Assembly (NCBI RefSeq): GCF_020179755.1
Contig: NZ_JAIUCY010000001.1
Span: 372,001-436,000, forward strand
DNA from: Herbaspirillum sp. alder98
Lineage (GTDB): Bacteria; Pseudomonadota; Gammaproteobacteria; Burkholderiales; Burkholderiaceae_D
Length of the DNA: 64,000 nucleotides
Direction: 5' to 3'
This document shows, piece by piece, positions 17,694 to 26,056 of this stretch. The notes beneath the pieces are model-generated. The model was not told the origin of the DNA and did not search any database. It saw only the letters and a list, made by a program, of their open reading frames with translations. Within the stretch, counting starts at the first letter, position 1. Each line of letters opens with the position of its first letter. A program made the translations under genes and the position numbers.

Positions 17694-19088
17694 ATGGCCC
17701 GAGACACCTTGACGCAGCAGATTGCCAGCGAGATTTCGCGCCAGATTGCCGATGGCATCCTCAAGACCGGCGACCGCCTGCCCTCGCTGCGCAGGTACAT
17801 GGCACAGCATGGCGTGTCGAAGAACACGGTCATCACCGCCTATGAAATGCTGGCCTCGCAAGGCCTGGTCGAGTCACGCCACGGCAAGGGATTCTTCGTG
17901 CGCGCCAATAGCCCGGCGGCCACCGATGACGATGACCTGCAGCCCTACAACCGCGCGCTGGACCGCATCTGGATGATGCGCCAGCAGTTCGTGCGCGACC
18001 CCGGGCATTCGCACTTGGGCGAAGGCTTCCCGCCGGTGGATTGGCTGGCCGACATGCGGCTGGACAAATATCATCGGCAGGTGGTGCGCACTTCCGGGTT
18101 GACGCTGTATCGATATGGTTCGCGCCTGGGCAATATCGGCTTGCGCCAGCGGGTGGCGCTGCGCCTGTCCGACCACGCGATTCATTGCGCGCCCCGCGAA
18201 GTGGTCACCACCTTCGGCGCCAACCATGCGATGGACATCATCATCCGGCGCTATCTCAATCATGGCGAACCGGTGCTGGTGGACGACCCTGGCTACTATC
18301 CGTTGTTCGGCAAGTTGCAGATGCATGGCGCGCGCATGCTGGGCGTGCCGCGCATGGCCGATGGCCCCGACCTCGAGGCGCTCGAAAACCTGGTCAGGCT
18401 GCATCGCCCCAAGCTGTTCTTCGTGCAGACCTCGGCCCACAACCCGACCGGCTCCGACATTTCTCCGGCCAAGGCTCATCAATTGCTGCGCATCGCCGAG
18501 AAATACAGGTTGCTGGTGGTGGAGGACGACGCCATGGCCGACTTCAAGCCGGCATCGACGGTGCGCCTGTCGGCGCTGGACGGGTTGCGCAACACGCTCT
18601 ACATCGGCAGTTTTTCCAAATCGATTTCGGCTGCGCTGCGCGTGGGGTTCATCGCCGGCAACCAGGGCCGCATCGAAGAACTGGCCGACATCAAGATGCT
18701 GGTGCACACCACCGGCTCGGAATATTCCGAACGGGTCTACGACGCCATCCTCAAGGACGACGAATTCAAGCTGCACACCATGCGCCTGCAGGAACGCGTG
18801 CGCAACGCCACGCGTCGCGGCCTGGAGATTCTTGACCGGCTGGGGGCAGAGGTATTCTGCCGCCCGCAGCAGAGCCTGTATCTCTGGGCGCGGTTCCCTC
18901 CCATTGCCGATGCCAACCTGCTGACCCAGCATTGCCTCAAGCATGGCGTGGTGCTGGCGCCCGGCGCGATCTTCTTCGTCGACCGGCTCGCCCCGAGACC
19001 CTGGACCCGGCTCAACGTGGCCTATCTGGCCGACCCGGCATTCGAGCGCAGCGTGCGCGACCTGAGCGCATCGAGCCAGGCGGGCTAG
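17694..19088 (+). CDS. MocR/GabR-type regulator (GntR winged helix fused to aminotransferase-like domain)
   Basis: This 464-residue regulator has an N-terminal GntR winged helix (about residues 3-75; [48 protein letters not shown]). A fold-type I aminotransferase domain follows (about 100-460) with the PLP-binding motif [17 protein letters not shown]. It lacks obvious enzyme neighbours for vitamin B6 or GABA use and is divergent from mvaA, so it probably senses a ligand from the mevalonate/branched acid pathway or pyridoxal itself. The ATG at 17694 was taken because it begins the winged helix; the frame extends upstream into the promoter. Confidence 0.9.
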   Translation: MARDTLTQQIASEISRQIADGILKTGDRLPSLRRYMAQHGVSKNTVITAYEMLASQGLVESRHGKGFFVRANSPAATDDDDLQPYNRALDRIWMMRQQFVRDPGHSHLGEGFPPVDWLADMRLDKYHRQVVRTSGLTLYRYGSRLGNIGLRQRVALRLSDHAIHCAPREVVTTFGANHAMDIIIRRYLNHGEPVLVDDPGYYPLFGKLQMHGARMLGVPRMADGPDLEALENLVRLHRPKLFFVQTSAHNPTGSDISPAKAHQLLRIAEKYRLLVVEDDAMADFKPASTVRLSALDGLRNTLYIGSFSKSISAALRVGFIAGNQGRIEELADIKMLVHTTGSEYSERVYDAILKDDEFKLHTMRLQERVRNATRRGLEILDRLGAEVFCRPQQSLYLWARFPPIADANLLTQHCLKHGVVLAPGAIFFVDRLAPRPWTRLNVAYLADPAFERSVRDLSASSQAG

Positions 19089-19195
19089 TTGTCTGGTGAA
19101 GCCGCTGGCACTGCCACCGCAAGCGATCCATAAGTATTGATTGGCCGCATCATTGACCACATAGTGTGCTGTTATCTTTTCCGCTCAAACTCACC

Positions 19196-19756
19196 ATGAA
19201 CATCAACAAGAATGCAGCGCTTCTGATCATCGACATGCAGCAAGGGCTGAACGATCCTCGATTTGGACCACGAAATAACCCCGAGGCCGAATCCAGGCTC
19301 CATCAGCTTCTGTCTACATGGCGTGCGCAGAAGCGGCCCATCGTGCATGTCCGCCATATATCCAAGTCGCCGAAATCCGTGTTCTGGCCCGGGCAAAGCG
19401 GTGTCGAATTTCAATCTTTGTTCGTGCCAGCGAGCGAAGAACACGTCGTCGAAAAGAATGTTCCAGATGCTTTTATTGCCACCGGCCTGGAACGCTGGCT
19501 AAGGACTCGTTCGATCGAGCAGGTGGTGATAGCCGGTGCGATCACGAATAACTCGGTGGAAAGCACCGCCCGCAGCAGCGGCAATCTTGGCCTGGACACG
19601 ATCGTGCTGTCCGATGCGACCTACACGTTCGATCTGCAGGATGCCCGTGGACACAGTTGGCCCGCTGAAGATGTGCATGCCCTCTCGCTGGCCAACCTGG
19701 CGATGGACTATGCGTCGATCCTCGCCACGGCGGATGTGACTGCAATGCTGGAATAA
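19196..19756 (+). CDS. Isochorismatase-fold hydrolase with Ser in place of the catalytic Cys
   Basis: This 186-residue isochorismatase-family protein has the first catalytic Asp in AALLIIDMQQGL and a Lys in VVEKNVPDAF. The nucleophile motif, normally G-x-x-T-x-x-C-V-x-x-T, reads GAITNNSVESTARSSGNLG, so Ser replaces Cys. A whole subgroup of the family carries this TNNSVE motif, so the protein may still act as a hydrolase of another kind or not be a cysteine hydrolase at all. The ATG at 19196 fits the family's N-terminus. It is a single gene between the regulator and the toxin-antitoxin pair. Confidence 0.85.
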   Translation: MNINKNAALLIIDMQQGLNDPRFGPRNNPEAESRLHQLLSTWRAQKRPIVHVRHISKSPKSVFWPGQSGVEFQSLFVPASEEHVVEKNVPDAFIATGLERWLRTRSIEQVVIAGAITNNSVESTARSSGNLGLDTIVLSDATYTFDLQDARGHSWPAEDVHALSLANLAMDYASILATADVTAMLE

Positions 19757-19769
19757 ATACGCAGGGAAA

Positions 19770-20036
19770 TTACTGATAGTGGTAGCGACAGGAGACGATG
19801 TTGATCTGCCCTTCTGGCGCTTCATAGACCAACCGATTCACCTCGTCAATTCGACGCGAGCAGAAGCCGGAAAGATTTGCCTTGAGAGGCTCCGGCTTGC
19901 CGACACCTTCGAAGGAGGTCCGCTGAGTCTCACGGATCAACTGATTTATACGCTTGAGTGTTTTTCGGTCTTGTGTCTGCCAGTATTGATAGTCATCCCA
20001 AGCTTCAGCGGTGAACAACACGCGCCGGGCGCTCAT
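19770..20036 (-). CDS. yoeB: Txe/YoeB-family ribosome-dependent mRNA endonuclease toxin
   Basis: This 88-residue toxin of the RelE superfamily has the YoeB pattern: LFTAEAWDDYQYWQTQDRKTLKRINQLIRE, then PEPLKANLSGFCSRRIDEVNRLVYE, and the C-terminal RYHYQ that holds the catalytic His/Tyr. It would cleave mRNA at the ribosome when released from its antitoxin. The ATG at 20036 lies within a 35-bp tandem duplication that pushes it 32 bases from the antitoxin stop, where such pairs usually overlap. Confidence 0.92.
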   Translation of the reverse strand: MSARRVLFTAEAWDDYQYWQTQDRKTLKRINQLIRETQRTSFEGVGKPEPLKANLSGFCSRRIDEVNRLVYEAPEGQINIVSCRYHYQ

Positions 20037-20086
20037 TGATCTTCTTCGATGAACACGCGCCGGGCGCTCATTGATCTTCTTCGATG
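20017..20086. repeat. 35-bp perfect tandem duplication at the antitoxin-toxin junction
   Basis: Two identical 35-base copies (20017-20051 and 20052-20086) each contain the end of the antitoxin frame (E-E-D-Q-stop), an ATG overlapping that stop (ATGA), and the first codons of the toxin (S-A-R-R-V). Because 35 is not a multiple of 3, the copy-2 ATG at 20071 opens a 12-codon frame that ends in a TGA overlapping the true toxin ATG. Confidence 0.95.
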
Positions 20087-20325
20087 GCGCGTTCGGTGAT
20101 ACTCCCATCGCGAAGCTGGGCAATCGAGCGCTCGAGATGAGCAACATTCGCTGGCGAACGTAGTAAATATACTGTTTCCATCAAACTGTCGAAGTAGTCT
20201 TGTGACATCACCACCGCATTCGGCGCATCACGACGCGTAATCAGCGTGACATCCGCATCCTCAACGACGCGATCAATCACCGTCTTCAAATTGCTGCGAG
20301 CGTCGGTAAAGTGGACGGTGCGCAT
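20068..20325 (-). CDS. yefM: YefM/Phd-family antitoxin
   Basis: This 85-residue antitoxin has the Phd/YefM DNA-binding N-terminus (MRTVHFTDARSNLKTVIDRVVEDADVTLITRRDAPNAVVMSQDYFDSLMETVYLL) and a C-terminal toxin-binding tail (SPANVAHLERSIAQLRDGSITERAIEEDQ). It would neutralise the adjacent YoeB-like toxin and repress the operon. The ATG at 20325 begins the family's usual N-terminus; the frame upstream is unsupported. The duplication includes its last codons. Confidence 0.92.
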   Translation of the reverse strand: MRTVHFTDARSNLKTVIDRVVEDADVTLITRRDAPNAVVMSQDYFDSLMETVYLLRSPANVAHLERSIAQLRDGSITERAIEEDQ

Positions 20326-20490
20326 CGGTTTCTCCAAGAAATCCACAAACAGACTTAATCCTAGAACATGTACAGAATAGAGTACATGTATTGCCGTACT
20401 ACCTTTTGGGATGAATTTACCAAGCAGAAACGAAAATGCCGTCCAGCCCGAGCCGGACGGCATCGTTCTATCGACAGCCTGGCGCCCGCC

Positions 20491-21186
20491 TTACAACGCC
20501 AGCTTGTCGATTTCGGCATAGGCCCGATTCAGCCACACCTTCACGCGCGAGCGCTCCAGCAGACCCAGGCCTGCCGTGGCGCGATCCGGATGATTGAGTG
20601 CGGCCCAGAAGCTGGCGCTTTGCTGGTCGATCTTGAGCATGGTGGCGTCGGGCAGGCGGCGCAGCGAAATCACCGTCGCGCCCAGCGTTTCGGCCCGTTC
20701 GCGCTCGCCCGAGGCGTCCAGGATATCGAAGCGGTCGCTGCGCACTTCATTCAACACCAGCACCAGCTTGAGACGCCCGCCAAACTGGTCGAGCCACTTG
20801 CGCAGCAAGTCCACCGAATCGCGGCCGGTATCCATCACATGCCACCAGGTCAGGGTGATGCCCTGTTCCGCCGCGAAATCGAGCACGCCCGAATCCTCGA
20901 TCCATGCGGCCAGCGAGTGCTGGGTCTGTGCCGCCAGGTCGACCAGGATGCGACGCTGCGGATCTTCGAGCGCGCGCTCGATGAGCGGGTCCAGGCTGTC
21001 GTGCTGGTCGAGCGTCAGCGGCGCCGAAAAATCACCATAGAAGCGCAGCAACGCGCCATGCGACTTGTCGGTATCGAAACCGCTGAAGGGGATATTGCGG
21101 TCGACAAAATACTGGGCCAACACACGGGCGACCAGCGATTTGCCGACGCCGCCTTTTTCGCCACCGATGAAGTGGATGTGACTCAT
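20491..21186 (-). CDS. ParA/MinD-like deviant Walker ATPase
   Basis: This 231-residue P-loop ATPase has a deviant Walker A (GGEKGGVGKS) near residues 8-17 and a ParA-like middle (RRILVDLAAQTQHSLAAWIED). The Lys-containing P-loop assigns it to the MinD/ParA/Mrp group. No ParB gene or parS-like repeat is nearby, so it is probably not a partition system. Similar stand-alone ParA-like proteins are often labelled mobilisation proteins or cell-surface organisers. Role unknown. Confidence 0.8.
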   Translation of the reverse strand: MSHIHFIGGEKGGVGKSLVARVLAQYFVDRNIPFSGFDTDKSHGALLRFYGDFSAPLTLDQHDSLDPLIERALEDPQRRILVDLAAQTQHSLAAWIEDSGVLDFAAEQGITLTWWHVMDTGRDSVDLLRKWLDQFGGRLKLVLVLNEVRSDRFDILDASGERERAETLGATVISLRRLPDATMLKIDQQSASFWAALNHPDRATAGLGLLERSRVKVWLNRAYAEIDKLAL

Positions 21187-21299
21187 TGCCGTGGATCCTC
21201 AGGTTCGACTACGGGTTGAACTGCGATGTGAAGCACGAATTGAAGCGTGCGCCGAGAATAACATCGCTGGATAGGCGATGGTCTTGGCAACCGCTGTTA

Positions 21300-21440
21300 T
21301 TACTTGCGCATGAAGAGGTAGTCGTAGAACTCACCCGAGAATCCGCCGTTGAAGATCAGGTACTGGATCGCCCGCCCGAACAGGACGATGCCGCCGAATA
21401 CGATCGCCAGCTTGAGGCAGAAAATGAGTGTTTTGAGCAT
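21300..21440 (-). CDS. 46-residue single-helix membrane protein
   Basis: A short minus-strand frame begins at ATG 21440 and reads MLKTLIFCLKLAIVFGGIV, then LFGRAIQYLIFNGGFSGEFY, ending MRK before the TAA at 21300-21302. It has one clear transmembrane helix and a basic or aromatic tail. Coding-like composition and an ATG support it, but the SD is poor and no family is recognised. It sits alone between the ParA-like gene and metQ. Confidence 0.5.
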   Translation of the reverse strand: MLKTLIFCLKLAIVFGGIVLFGRAIQYLIFNGGFSGEFYDYLFMRK

Positions 21441-21532
21441 GGACCGCAGTTTATAACGACTGGGCCTTACCGGGAACGGGAATTGAGGGGTGTTCGATGT
21501 CAGCGCGCTTGCGCGGCCGAGAATAACGAAAA

Positions 21533-21625
21533 GACGCTGGGTCCCTGCCTGCGCAGGGACGACGGCGCCGAAAGCACTAAACCGCCCCGCCTCCGTCGTC
21601 CTGACGAAAGTCAGGACCCAGCGTC
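21533..21625. repeat. Inverted pair of REP-like palindromes
   Basis: The left unit (21533-21563) starts GACGCTGGGTCC and ends GGACGAC around an inner CCTGC/GCAGG hairpin. The right unit (21595-21625) is its inverted counterpart with the same outer bases but a different inner stem (CCTGAC-GAAA-GTCAGG). The right unit lies 16 bases beyond the metQ stop and may act as its 3' end. Such units are expected to recur elsewhere in the genome. Confidence 0.75.
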
Positions 21626-21640
21626 GTTCCTTGCCAAAAA

Positions 21641-22453
21641 TCAGAACGCCGGCACCAGCGAGTTCTTGTACTCGCTCTCGATGAACTTGCGCACTTCGTC
21701 CGAATGATAGGCCTGCACCAGCTTCCTGGCCCAGGGCTTGTCCTTGTCTTCGGTACGGGTGGCGATGATGTTGGCATAACGGCCGCGTGGATCTTCCACG
21801 GCGATGGTGTCCTTCTGCAACGACAGGCCGGCCTTGAAGGCATAGTCGTTATTGATCGAGGCGGCCGCCAGGTCATCCAGCGAACGTGGCAACTGGGCCG
21901 CGTCCAGCTCGACCAGCTTGAGCTTCTTCGGATTGTCGATCACGTCCAGCGGGGTGGCGTTGACGCCATTTTCGCCAGCGCCTGCCTTGAGCTTGATCAG
22001 GCCCGCTTTCTGCAACAGCAGCAGGGCACGGTTGCCGTTGGAGGGGTCGTTCTGGATGCCGATCGAAGCGCCATTGGGCAACTGGTCGATCGAACGATAC
22101 TTCTTAGAATAGATACCCAGCGGCGCCGTGATGGTCAGACCGACCGGTACGATCTTGTAGCCGCGGGTCTTGATCTGGCTGTCCAGGTAAGGCTGGTGCT
22201 GGAAGGCATTGGCGTCGAGGTCGCCGGCGGCCAGTGCGGCGTTGGGCTGCAAGTAATCGCTGAAGACGATGGTCTGGATATCCAGGCCGTCACGAGCGGC
22301 GACTTTCTTGACGACTTCGAAGATGGCTTCGGCGCTGCCCACCGAGATGCCGACCTTGATCTTGTTCTTTTCTTGCGCCAGCGCGCCTTGCGGCGCCAGG
22401 CTCAGTGCCAGCGTCAGCGCGGTGGCCAGTTTGGCGATAGATGCGAATTGCAT
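21641..22453 (-). CDS. metQ: MetQ/NlpA-family methionine-type substrate-binding protein
   Basis: This 270-residue periplasmic binding protein has a signal peptide (MQFASIAKLATALTLALSLAPQGALAQ) without a lipobox Cys, so it is soluble and not a lipoprotein, unlike E. coli MetQ. The body follows the NlpA family: KVGISVGSAEAIFEVVKKVA, then FSDYLQPNAALAAGDLDANAFQHQPYL, and IGIQNDPSNGNRALLLLQKAGLI. The ATG at 22453 has an AGGACT SD. No MetN or MetI gene is adjacent, so it is an orphan serving a transporter encoded elsewhere. D- or L-methionine is the family's usual ligand. Confidence 0.85.
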   Translation of the reverse strand: MQFASIAKLATALTLALSLAPQGALAQEKNKIKVGISVGSAEAIFEVVKKVAARDGLDIQTIVFSDYLQPNAALAAGDLDANAFQHQPYLDSQIKTRGYKIVPVGLTITAPLGIYSKKYRSIDQLPNGASIGIQNDPSNGNRALLLLQKAGLIKLKAGAGENGVNATPLDVIDNPKKLKLVELDAAQLPRSLDDLAAASINNDYAFKAGLSLQKDTIAVEDPRGRYANIIATRTEDKDKPWARKLVQAYHSDEVRKFIESEYKNSLVPAF

Positions 22454-22614
22454 GATAGTCCTGAGATGAGTAAGGACAGCATGGTCACACGACGCCCGAG
22501 CGCCATAGAAGTAATGAATCGTCATGTGCTTATGCGCTAAATGCACAGTCGCCCGCAGCTGCACGGTATCATTGCGCACCCGCGCGCCCTGCTCGCCCCA
22601 TTTTGTCCGACACC

Positions 22615-23433
22615 ATGCTGATTCGCAGAAAATCCATCGAAGCCCAGGCCAATACCAAGGCCGGCCCCAATCGTCGCCGCCTCGAAGCAGACGCCGTCAA
22701 ACCGCGCAAGCCCAAGTTTGCACCGGTGACGCTGTCCGAACTCGATGGCGTGCGCTACCTGCACTTCGGCACCGAATGGGTACAGGGCGCCATGCGCATT
22801 CGCAAGCCCGACTGGATCGAACTCGAATACGCCCAGCAAATGATGGCCTGGATGCTGTTCAACCAGGCCCCGCGCCACATCGTGCAATTCGGCCTGGGCA
22901 CCGGGGCGCTGACCAAGTTCTCGTATCGGCAGTTCGAGCAGGCGCAGGTCACCGCGGTCGAACTGAACCCGGCCGTGATCGCCATCTGCCACAGCATGTT
23001 CAAGCTGCCGCCCGCCGATGATCGCCTGATGCTGATCGAAAGCGATGCCATGGATTTTGTATTGCACGCCGCCGGGCACGGCATCATCGATGCGCTGCAG
23101 GTCGACCTGTACGACGCCACCGCACGCGGCCCGGTGCTCGACACCCCCGAGTTCTACCAGGCTTGCCATGCCAGCCTGGCGCCCGGTGGCGTGATGACGG
23201 TCAACCTGTTCGGCGACCATCCCAGCTACGCCAAGAACCTGCGGGCGATGGAATTTGCCTTCGATACCGTGATCTCGCTGCCCGAAGTGCACGATGGCAA
23301 TGTGGTGGCGATTGCCTTCAAGGAGCGCCAGCAGTTCGATTTTCCGACGCTGTATGCGCGCGCGGCACTGATCGAGGCCACCACCGGCCTGCCGGCCAAG
23401 TCCTGGGTCAACGGCATCAAGAGCGCCCTGTAA
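22615..23433 (+). CDS. Spermidine synthase-like methyltransferase-fold protein
   Basis: This 272-residue protein has the SpeE-type Rossmann core: HIVQFGLGTGALTKFSYRQF (nucleotide-binding loop), VTAVELNPAVIAICHSMF, and the acidic DALQVDLYDATARGP. The 40-residue N-terminus is basic and not part of the fold. The ATG at 22615 follows four codons from a TTG that the frame also allows. Family members in betaproteobacteria are mostly annotated as spermidine synthase-like with no proven aminopropyl transfer. It is divergent from metQ and converges on the SulP gene. Confidence 0.8.
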   Translation: MLIRRKSIEAQANTKAGPNRRRLEADAVKPRKPKFAPVTLSELDGVRYLHFGTEWVQGAMRIRKPDWIELEYAQQMMAWMLFNQAPRHIVQFGLGTGALTKFSYRQFEQAQVTAVELNPAVIAICHSMFKLPPADDRLMLIESDAMDFVLHAAGHGIIDALQVDLYDATARGPVLDTPEFYQACHASLAPGGVMTVNLFGDHPSYAKNLRAMEFAFDTVISLPEVHDGNVVAIAFKERQQFDFPTLYARAALIEATTGLPAKSWVNGIKSAL

Positions 23434-23448
23434 GCCCGGACCTGTTAG

Positions 23449-25686
23449 TTATTGCGTCAGCCGGTAGGCCTCGTTGGTGGCCGCCAGGCGACTGGCCATG
23501 ATGCGCACCACGTAATGATGCAGTTGCAGCGCCGCCGCTGGTTGTTCATGTTCGAGTTGGCGCAGCCGCGCCATCGATAACTTGTAGGCGCGCGTGGGCA
23601 GGTCGGTGACCACGTCGGCAGTGCGCTTCTGGCCACTGTAGAGCGCCATCTCCCCCACGATCGTGGCGGTCGAGAAGGTTCGCAGTCGTACCCGACCGCT
23701 GCCTGACTGCAGCGACACGCTGACCTGCCCTTCTTCGATGAAATACATGCAGTCGCCGATCTCGCCCTTGGCGAACAGCATGATGCCAGCATCGAGATCG
23801 ATCTTTTCGGTATGCGCCAGCAACACCTGCAATTCGTATTGGCCGAAATGCTCCTGCAGGCTCACCAGCAATTCTTCACCGGTGCGGATGCCGTCGACCT
23901 GCCCCAGCAGGCGCTCCTCGACCCATTCCAGCGCAGCATCGAGGTCGATGAATTCGCGCGGCGGACTGCGATCGAGAAACGCGCGCCTGATCGGCGCGAC
24001 GACATGTTCGGCCATCCCCGACAGCAGCAGTTCTACCTGATGCTGCTCGCACAACTGAGCCAGCTTGGCGAAGCTTTGCGAGGTCGATGCGTCCATGCCC
24101 TGCACATGCCTGAAATCGACCACCACGAAACTGCGCTGACGCAGCAATTGAAAGCGCACCCGATTGACCATCTGGTTGGCGCTGCCGAAGAACAGGAACC
24201 CCTGCAGCGATACGCCGAACAACTTGTCGCCTTCGTTCTTGAGCCGGGCGCCGGCTTCCATGGTGCGCTCGCGCTTGGAGTGCAGCGCGGCGCCGGTGAA
24301 TTCCATCTTCACGCAGGACACGCGCCCGTACTCCACCACGAACAGCACGCAAGCCACCACGATGCCCAGCGCCACGCCGGTGACGAAGCCATCGAAGGCA
24401 ATCACGGCCAGGATCAACCAGATCAGCGAATAATCGCCCCGCCCCAGGCGATGGCGCGCCTTGATCAGCCATTCATCGAGCAGGCCGCCCCCGAGTCCGA
24501 TCAGCAGTCCGGCCAGCACCGGACGCGGCAGGTACGACACCAAGGGCAGGAAAAACAGCATGCAAGCCAGGCAGATCAGCGCGGCCATGATGGCCGGGGC
24601 ACGGGTACGCGAGCCGAAACGAAAGTTGAGCAAGCTGCGCGACAGCGAATGGCAGCACGATACGCCGCCCAGCGCGCTGGCGACGATATTGGCCACCCCG
24701 GCACTGCGCAGCTCCTGGTTGAAGTCGATCTCGCGCCGCGTCGCCAGGCCGATGCTGGTCGCGTTAAGCAAGATGGTGAGCGTCATCACGGCCGCCGTGG
24801 CCAGGAACTCGCTGTAGTGCGACAACAATAACTGCCAGTCGATCTCGCCCCAGGCCCAGGTCGCCGGCACCTGCAATCCCGCCAGATGCAGCGGTCTGAA
24901 CAGCCAGCCCAGCTCGCGCGCCTGCTCCAGCGACATGCCAGCCCCCGCCAGGCTGGCGTAGAACAGCGCAGTCGCCGCCGCCAGCGCGCCCGGCATCGCC
25001 AGCGGATGCCTGAACTTGCGGCCCGGCAGGCCGAGCATGACCACGGCCACCAACGCCGCTGGCAACACGGTCACCCAATGCAGGTGCCCCAGCGACGCCG
25101 TCAATTCGCTATCGAGACTAAATGCATGGCCGGTCAGCATCGAAAAGGCGCCGGTCCATAACAGATAGCCAGACCCCGCAAGAAAACCTCCCAGCACCGG
25201 GAAGGGCACGAACTGCACCAGGTTGCCGCGGCGCGCCGCCCCCAGGCCCAGCATCAGGGCGCCGACCATCAGCGTGCTGACGGCCACCGCAGCCAGCGCC
25301 GTCACCACGGCAGCCTGGGTGCTGGCGCCTTCCATGGCGCTCCAGATCCCTCCCACCATCAACGCCAGGATGCCCACCGAATTCGAATCGGGCCCAGCCA
25401 CCACGAAGGGCACGGTGCTGGAGCAGGCCTGCATCAGCATGGCCACGCAGGTGGTCACGAACAGAATGGGCAAGCCCGCCACCAGCAACTCCGGCCCACC
25501 GCTACCGAAGATCATCGCGCCATAACTTGCGGCGTAACTCAATGAGATCAATGCCAGCACCAATGCCGCCGGCAGGTGCCGCCACCATCCCGCACCGCGA
25601 CGTGCGGCAGCGGGCGCCCCGCGCGCCTGATGGATTTCCCCTGATGACGCACCGGCTTCGGCGGTCTTTGTTTCTGTCGCACGCAT
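23449..25686 (-). CDS. SulP anion transporter fused to STAS and cyclic-nucleotide-binding domains
   Basis: This 745-residue protein has three parts. SulP membrane helices occupy about residues 30-440 (LPAALVLALISLSYAASYGAMIFG at the start; the ATSIGLATRREIDFNQELRSAGVANI loop is diagnostic). A STAS domain covers about 460-590, with FVVVDFRHVQGMDASTSQSFAKLAQ. A cNMP-binding beta-barrel follows at about 610-730 (GIMLFAKGEIGDCMYFIEEGQVSVSLQSGSGRVRLRTFSTATIVGEMALYSGQKRTADV). The ATG at 25686 removes 19 unsupported residues. The fusion implies transport gated by cAMP, c-di-GMP or another nucleotide; the ion could be sulfate or bicarbonate. Confidence 0.9.
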   Translation of the reverse strand: MRATETKTAEAGASSGEIHQARGAPAAARRGAGWWRHLPAALVLALISLSYAASYGAMIFGSGGPELLVAGLPILFVTTCVAMLMQACSSTVPFVVAGPDSNSVGILALMVGGIWSAMEGASTQAAVVTALAAVAVSTLMVGALMLGLGAARRGNLVQFVPFPVLGGFLAGSGYLLWTGAFSMLTGHAFSLDSELTASLGHLHWVTVLPAALVAVVMLGLPGRKFRHPLAMPGALAAATALFYASLAGAGMSLEQARELGWLFRPLHLAGLQVPATWAWGEIDWQLLLSHYSEFLATAAVMTLTILLNATSIGLATRREIDFNQELRSAGVANIVASALGGVSCCHSLSRSLLNFRFGSRTRAPAIMAALICLACMLFFLPLVSYLPRPVLAGLLIGLGGGLLDEWLIKARHRLGRGDYSLIWLILAVIAFDGFVTGVALGIVVACVLFVVEYGRVSCVKMEFTGAALHSKRERTMEAGARLKNEGDKLFGVSLQGFLFFGSANQMVNRVRFQLLRQRSFVVVDFRHVQGMDASTSQSFAKLAQLCEQHQVELLLSGMAEHVVAPIRRAFLDRSPPREFIDLDAALEWVEERLLGQVDGIRTGEELLVSLQEHFGQYELQVLLAHTEKIDLDAGIMLFAKGEIGDCMYFIEEGQVSVSLQSGSGRVRLRTFSTATIVGEMALYSGQKRTADVVTDLPTRAYKLSMARLRQLEHEQPAAALQLHHYVVRIMASRLAATNEAYRLTQ

Positions 25687-26056
25687 GTGTTCTTCTTTTT
25701 TATTCGATGGATGACTCAGGCGATCTTTACTTATTGCCAACATCGCACTGCCGCAATGTTAGCCGCAATCTGCACCGTCGTGCTGCTTTCGCCGGATTTC
25801 TTTGATCGACTGAAATCCGCCAGCAGCAAGGGTTTCCGGGCAGAAACGCTGACAGATTGGTGACATCGGGCGGCATTTTCGAGCGCCCGCGATCCTCTTT
25901 CATTCCCGAGCCCCGGGAACACAGCCGGCACACCGGACGAGCAGCACAGACAAAGCCTGAGCGGTTTGGGATAAAAGCAAGGTTATTCCTGATATCTAGC
26001 CTTTACTTATAGGAGAAGAATGCATCACAGGCGATATCTCTAATAAGGTCGATCCG
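25687..26056. other. 370-base gap with a 7-codon upstream frame
   Basis: This is the divergent control region between the SulP and diguanylate cyclase genes. At 26020-26043 lies a short frame, M-H-H-R-R-Y-L-stop, preceded by a strong SD (AGGAGAAG); its stop lies 13 bases before the cyclase ATG at 26057. It could be a leader peptide that tunes cyclase translation. No other feature was recognised. Confidence 0.4.
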
